The notes under the pieces were generated by a model. The model was not told the origin of the DNA. It worked only from the letters and a program-made list of their open reading frames with translations, and did no database searches. Shown here piece by piece: positions 63,173 through 64,000 of a DNA stretch of 64,000 nucleotides. Positions within the stretch are counted from its first letter, which is position 1. Every line of letters begins with the position of its first letter. Made by a program: the position numbers and the translations under genes. The stretch comes from Alteripontixanthobacter sp. (GTDB taxonomy: Bacteria > Pseudomonadota > Alphaproteobacteria > Sphingomonadales > Sphingomonadaceae), in NCBI GenBank assembly GCA_039968605.1, contig JBDVPM010000008.1, positions 186,001 to 250,000 on the forward strand, in the 5' to 3' direction.

Positions 63173-64000
63173 CTACCCGCCAATTCCGCCCGGCAGCGCA
63201 TAGCTGACCGGCGCATCCGGCCCCAGCGGGATGCCGAGATAGAACCACAGCACGATCAGCACCGTGCCGGAAACCAGCAGCCACAGCGAATAGGGCAGCA
63301 TCATCGCGGTCAGGCTGCCGAGCCCGAAATCCTTCTGCCAGCGCTGGGCGAACACCAGGATCAGCGGGAAATACACCATCAGCGGCGTGATGATATTGGT
63401 CGCACTGTCGCCGACGCGGTAGGCCGCCGTCGCGCCCTCAGGACTTATGCCGAGCAGCATCAGCATGGGGACCAGGATCGGTGCGAGCAGCGCCCATTTG
63501 GCGCTGGCCGAACCCACGAAGAGGTTGAGCAGGGCGGCGAAGATCACCATCAGGCCGAGCACCAATGGCAAGGGCAGGCCGGTGGATTCGATACCGGCTG
63601 CGCCATGCACCGCGGTAATCAGGCCGAGGTTGGACCAGCCGAACATCGCCACGAAATGCGCGGCAGCAAAGGCCAGGACGAGGTAATAGCCCATATCCTT
63701 CATCGATTCCGACATCATCGCGACCAGATCGCGGTGGTTCTTGATCGATCCGGTCGCGCGGCCATAGGCCCAGCCGGTCAGCAGGAAGAGCAGGAAGAAC
63801 GCCGCGACCAAGGATTGGTAGAGTGGCCGCAATTCGGTGTGGATCGAACAATCGGCAGCCGCGCTGCCCGCACATGCCGCCTCGTCGATCAGCGGGGTGC
63901 CCGGGGCGAACACCATCAGCAGCCACAGGCCGACCACGAACAGCGCTGCCAACCCTGCATGACGCAGCCCTTTGGAGGCAAGCGCGCCGGTTTCTCCGGC
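63173..64000 (-). CDS. AbgT family transporter (5' end beyond window)
   Basis: This frame is open to the right edge (upstream residues AGETGALASKGLRHAGLAAL), so only the C-terminal 275 residues are seen. Several hydrophobic helices are visible, with family segments MMSESMKDMGYYLVLAFAAA, NLFVGSASAKWALLAPILVP and RVGDSATNIITPLMVYFPLI. AbgT-type carriers were described for p-aminobenzoyl-glutamate uptake and for antimetabolite efflux. It ends in PVSYALPGGIGG. Confidence 0.9.
   Translation of the reverse strand, partial: AGETGALASKGLRHAGLAALFVVGLWLLMVFAPGTPLIDEAACAGSAAADCSIHTELRPLYQSLVAAFFLLFLLTGWAYGRATGSIKNHRDLVAMMSESMKDMGYYLVLAFAAAHFVAMFGWSNLGLITAVHGAAGIESTGLPLPLVLGLMVIFAALLNLFVGSASAKWALLAPILVPMLMLLGISPEGATAAYRVGDSATNIITPLMVYFPLILVFAQRWQKDFGLGSLTAMMLPYSLWLLVSGTVLIVLWFYLGIPLGPDAPVSYALPGGIGG

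Overview
This 64 kb window is a stretch of chromosome from an alphaproteobacterium, most likely Sphingomonadales of the Erythrobacter/Altererythrobacter type. That placement is an inference from gene content: a CcrM-type GANTC methyltransferase, the alphaproteobacterial F1-ATPase inhibitor zeta family (DUF1476), the split three-gene proton-translocating transhydrogenase, a CrtW/CrtZ carotenoid pair, compact RNase E/G next to YacG, high GC, many GTG/TTG starts, and tightly overlapping ATGA/TGATG gene junctions. No transposase, integrase, phage gene or CRISPR array was seen. The only RNA gene recognised with certainty is tRNA-Phe(GAA).

Layout. 1-9.4 kb: NUDIX/DUF1285 pair, GNAT, a lipoprotein sugar dehydrogenase divergent from rnhB, a Ca2+/Na+ antiporter, ccrM behind a cluster of five GANTC sites, folP, an SDR enzyme, and a response-regulator AAA+ activator whose GAFTGA loop is degenerate. 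9.5-18.1 kb: a 41-residue cytochrome aa3 subunit IV, pntAA, a fasciclin lipoprotein with its own terminator, then pntAB-pntB-TIGR02587-TIGR02588, and a beta-helix protein/diheme cytochrome/hydrolase operon. 18.2-29.7 kb: an Asp/Glu racemase homologue, dgt, two small enzymes, an entericidin-like lipoprotein, a solitary cpaF, a DMT transporter, glmS, a GFA protein and a GGDEF-EAL protein. 29.7-38.2 kb (minus strand): purQ, purS and purC, with an M16 peptidase and a caspase-like protein between purS and purC; then tRNA-Phe, yacG, rng, maf and infA. 38.3-46.2 kb: a TonB-dependent receptor, a NUDIX hydrolase, a candidate small RNA, grxD-bolA-DUF1476, a quinone reductase and leuD/leuC. 46.3-49.5 kb: a thioesterase, a secreted charged protein, crtW-crtZ, ybaN and sufE. 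49.5-54.6 kb: the phage-shock (Psp) locus. 54.8-64 kb: a subtilase, rimP-nusA-ylxR-infB, two tandem thioesterases, rbfA and the edge of an AbgT transporter.

The most unusual system is the Psp locus. A near-perfect sigma-54 promoter and an IHF-like site face a divergent pspF. The promoter drives a 50-residue membrane peptide, pspA, pspB and pspC, followed by seven further small membrane/coiled-coil genes in the same orientation. All seven carry the C-terminal helix signature found in PspB and in the PspC tail (R-phi-x-x-phi-E-R-I-V/A-T-D). This looks like an expanded family of PspB-like adaptors made in one stress-induced operon. The second notable signal is the GANTC cluster in front of ccrM, which suggests methylation-dependent autoregulation.
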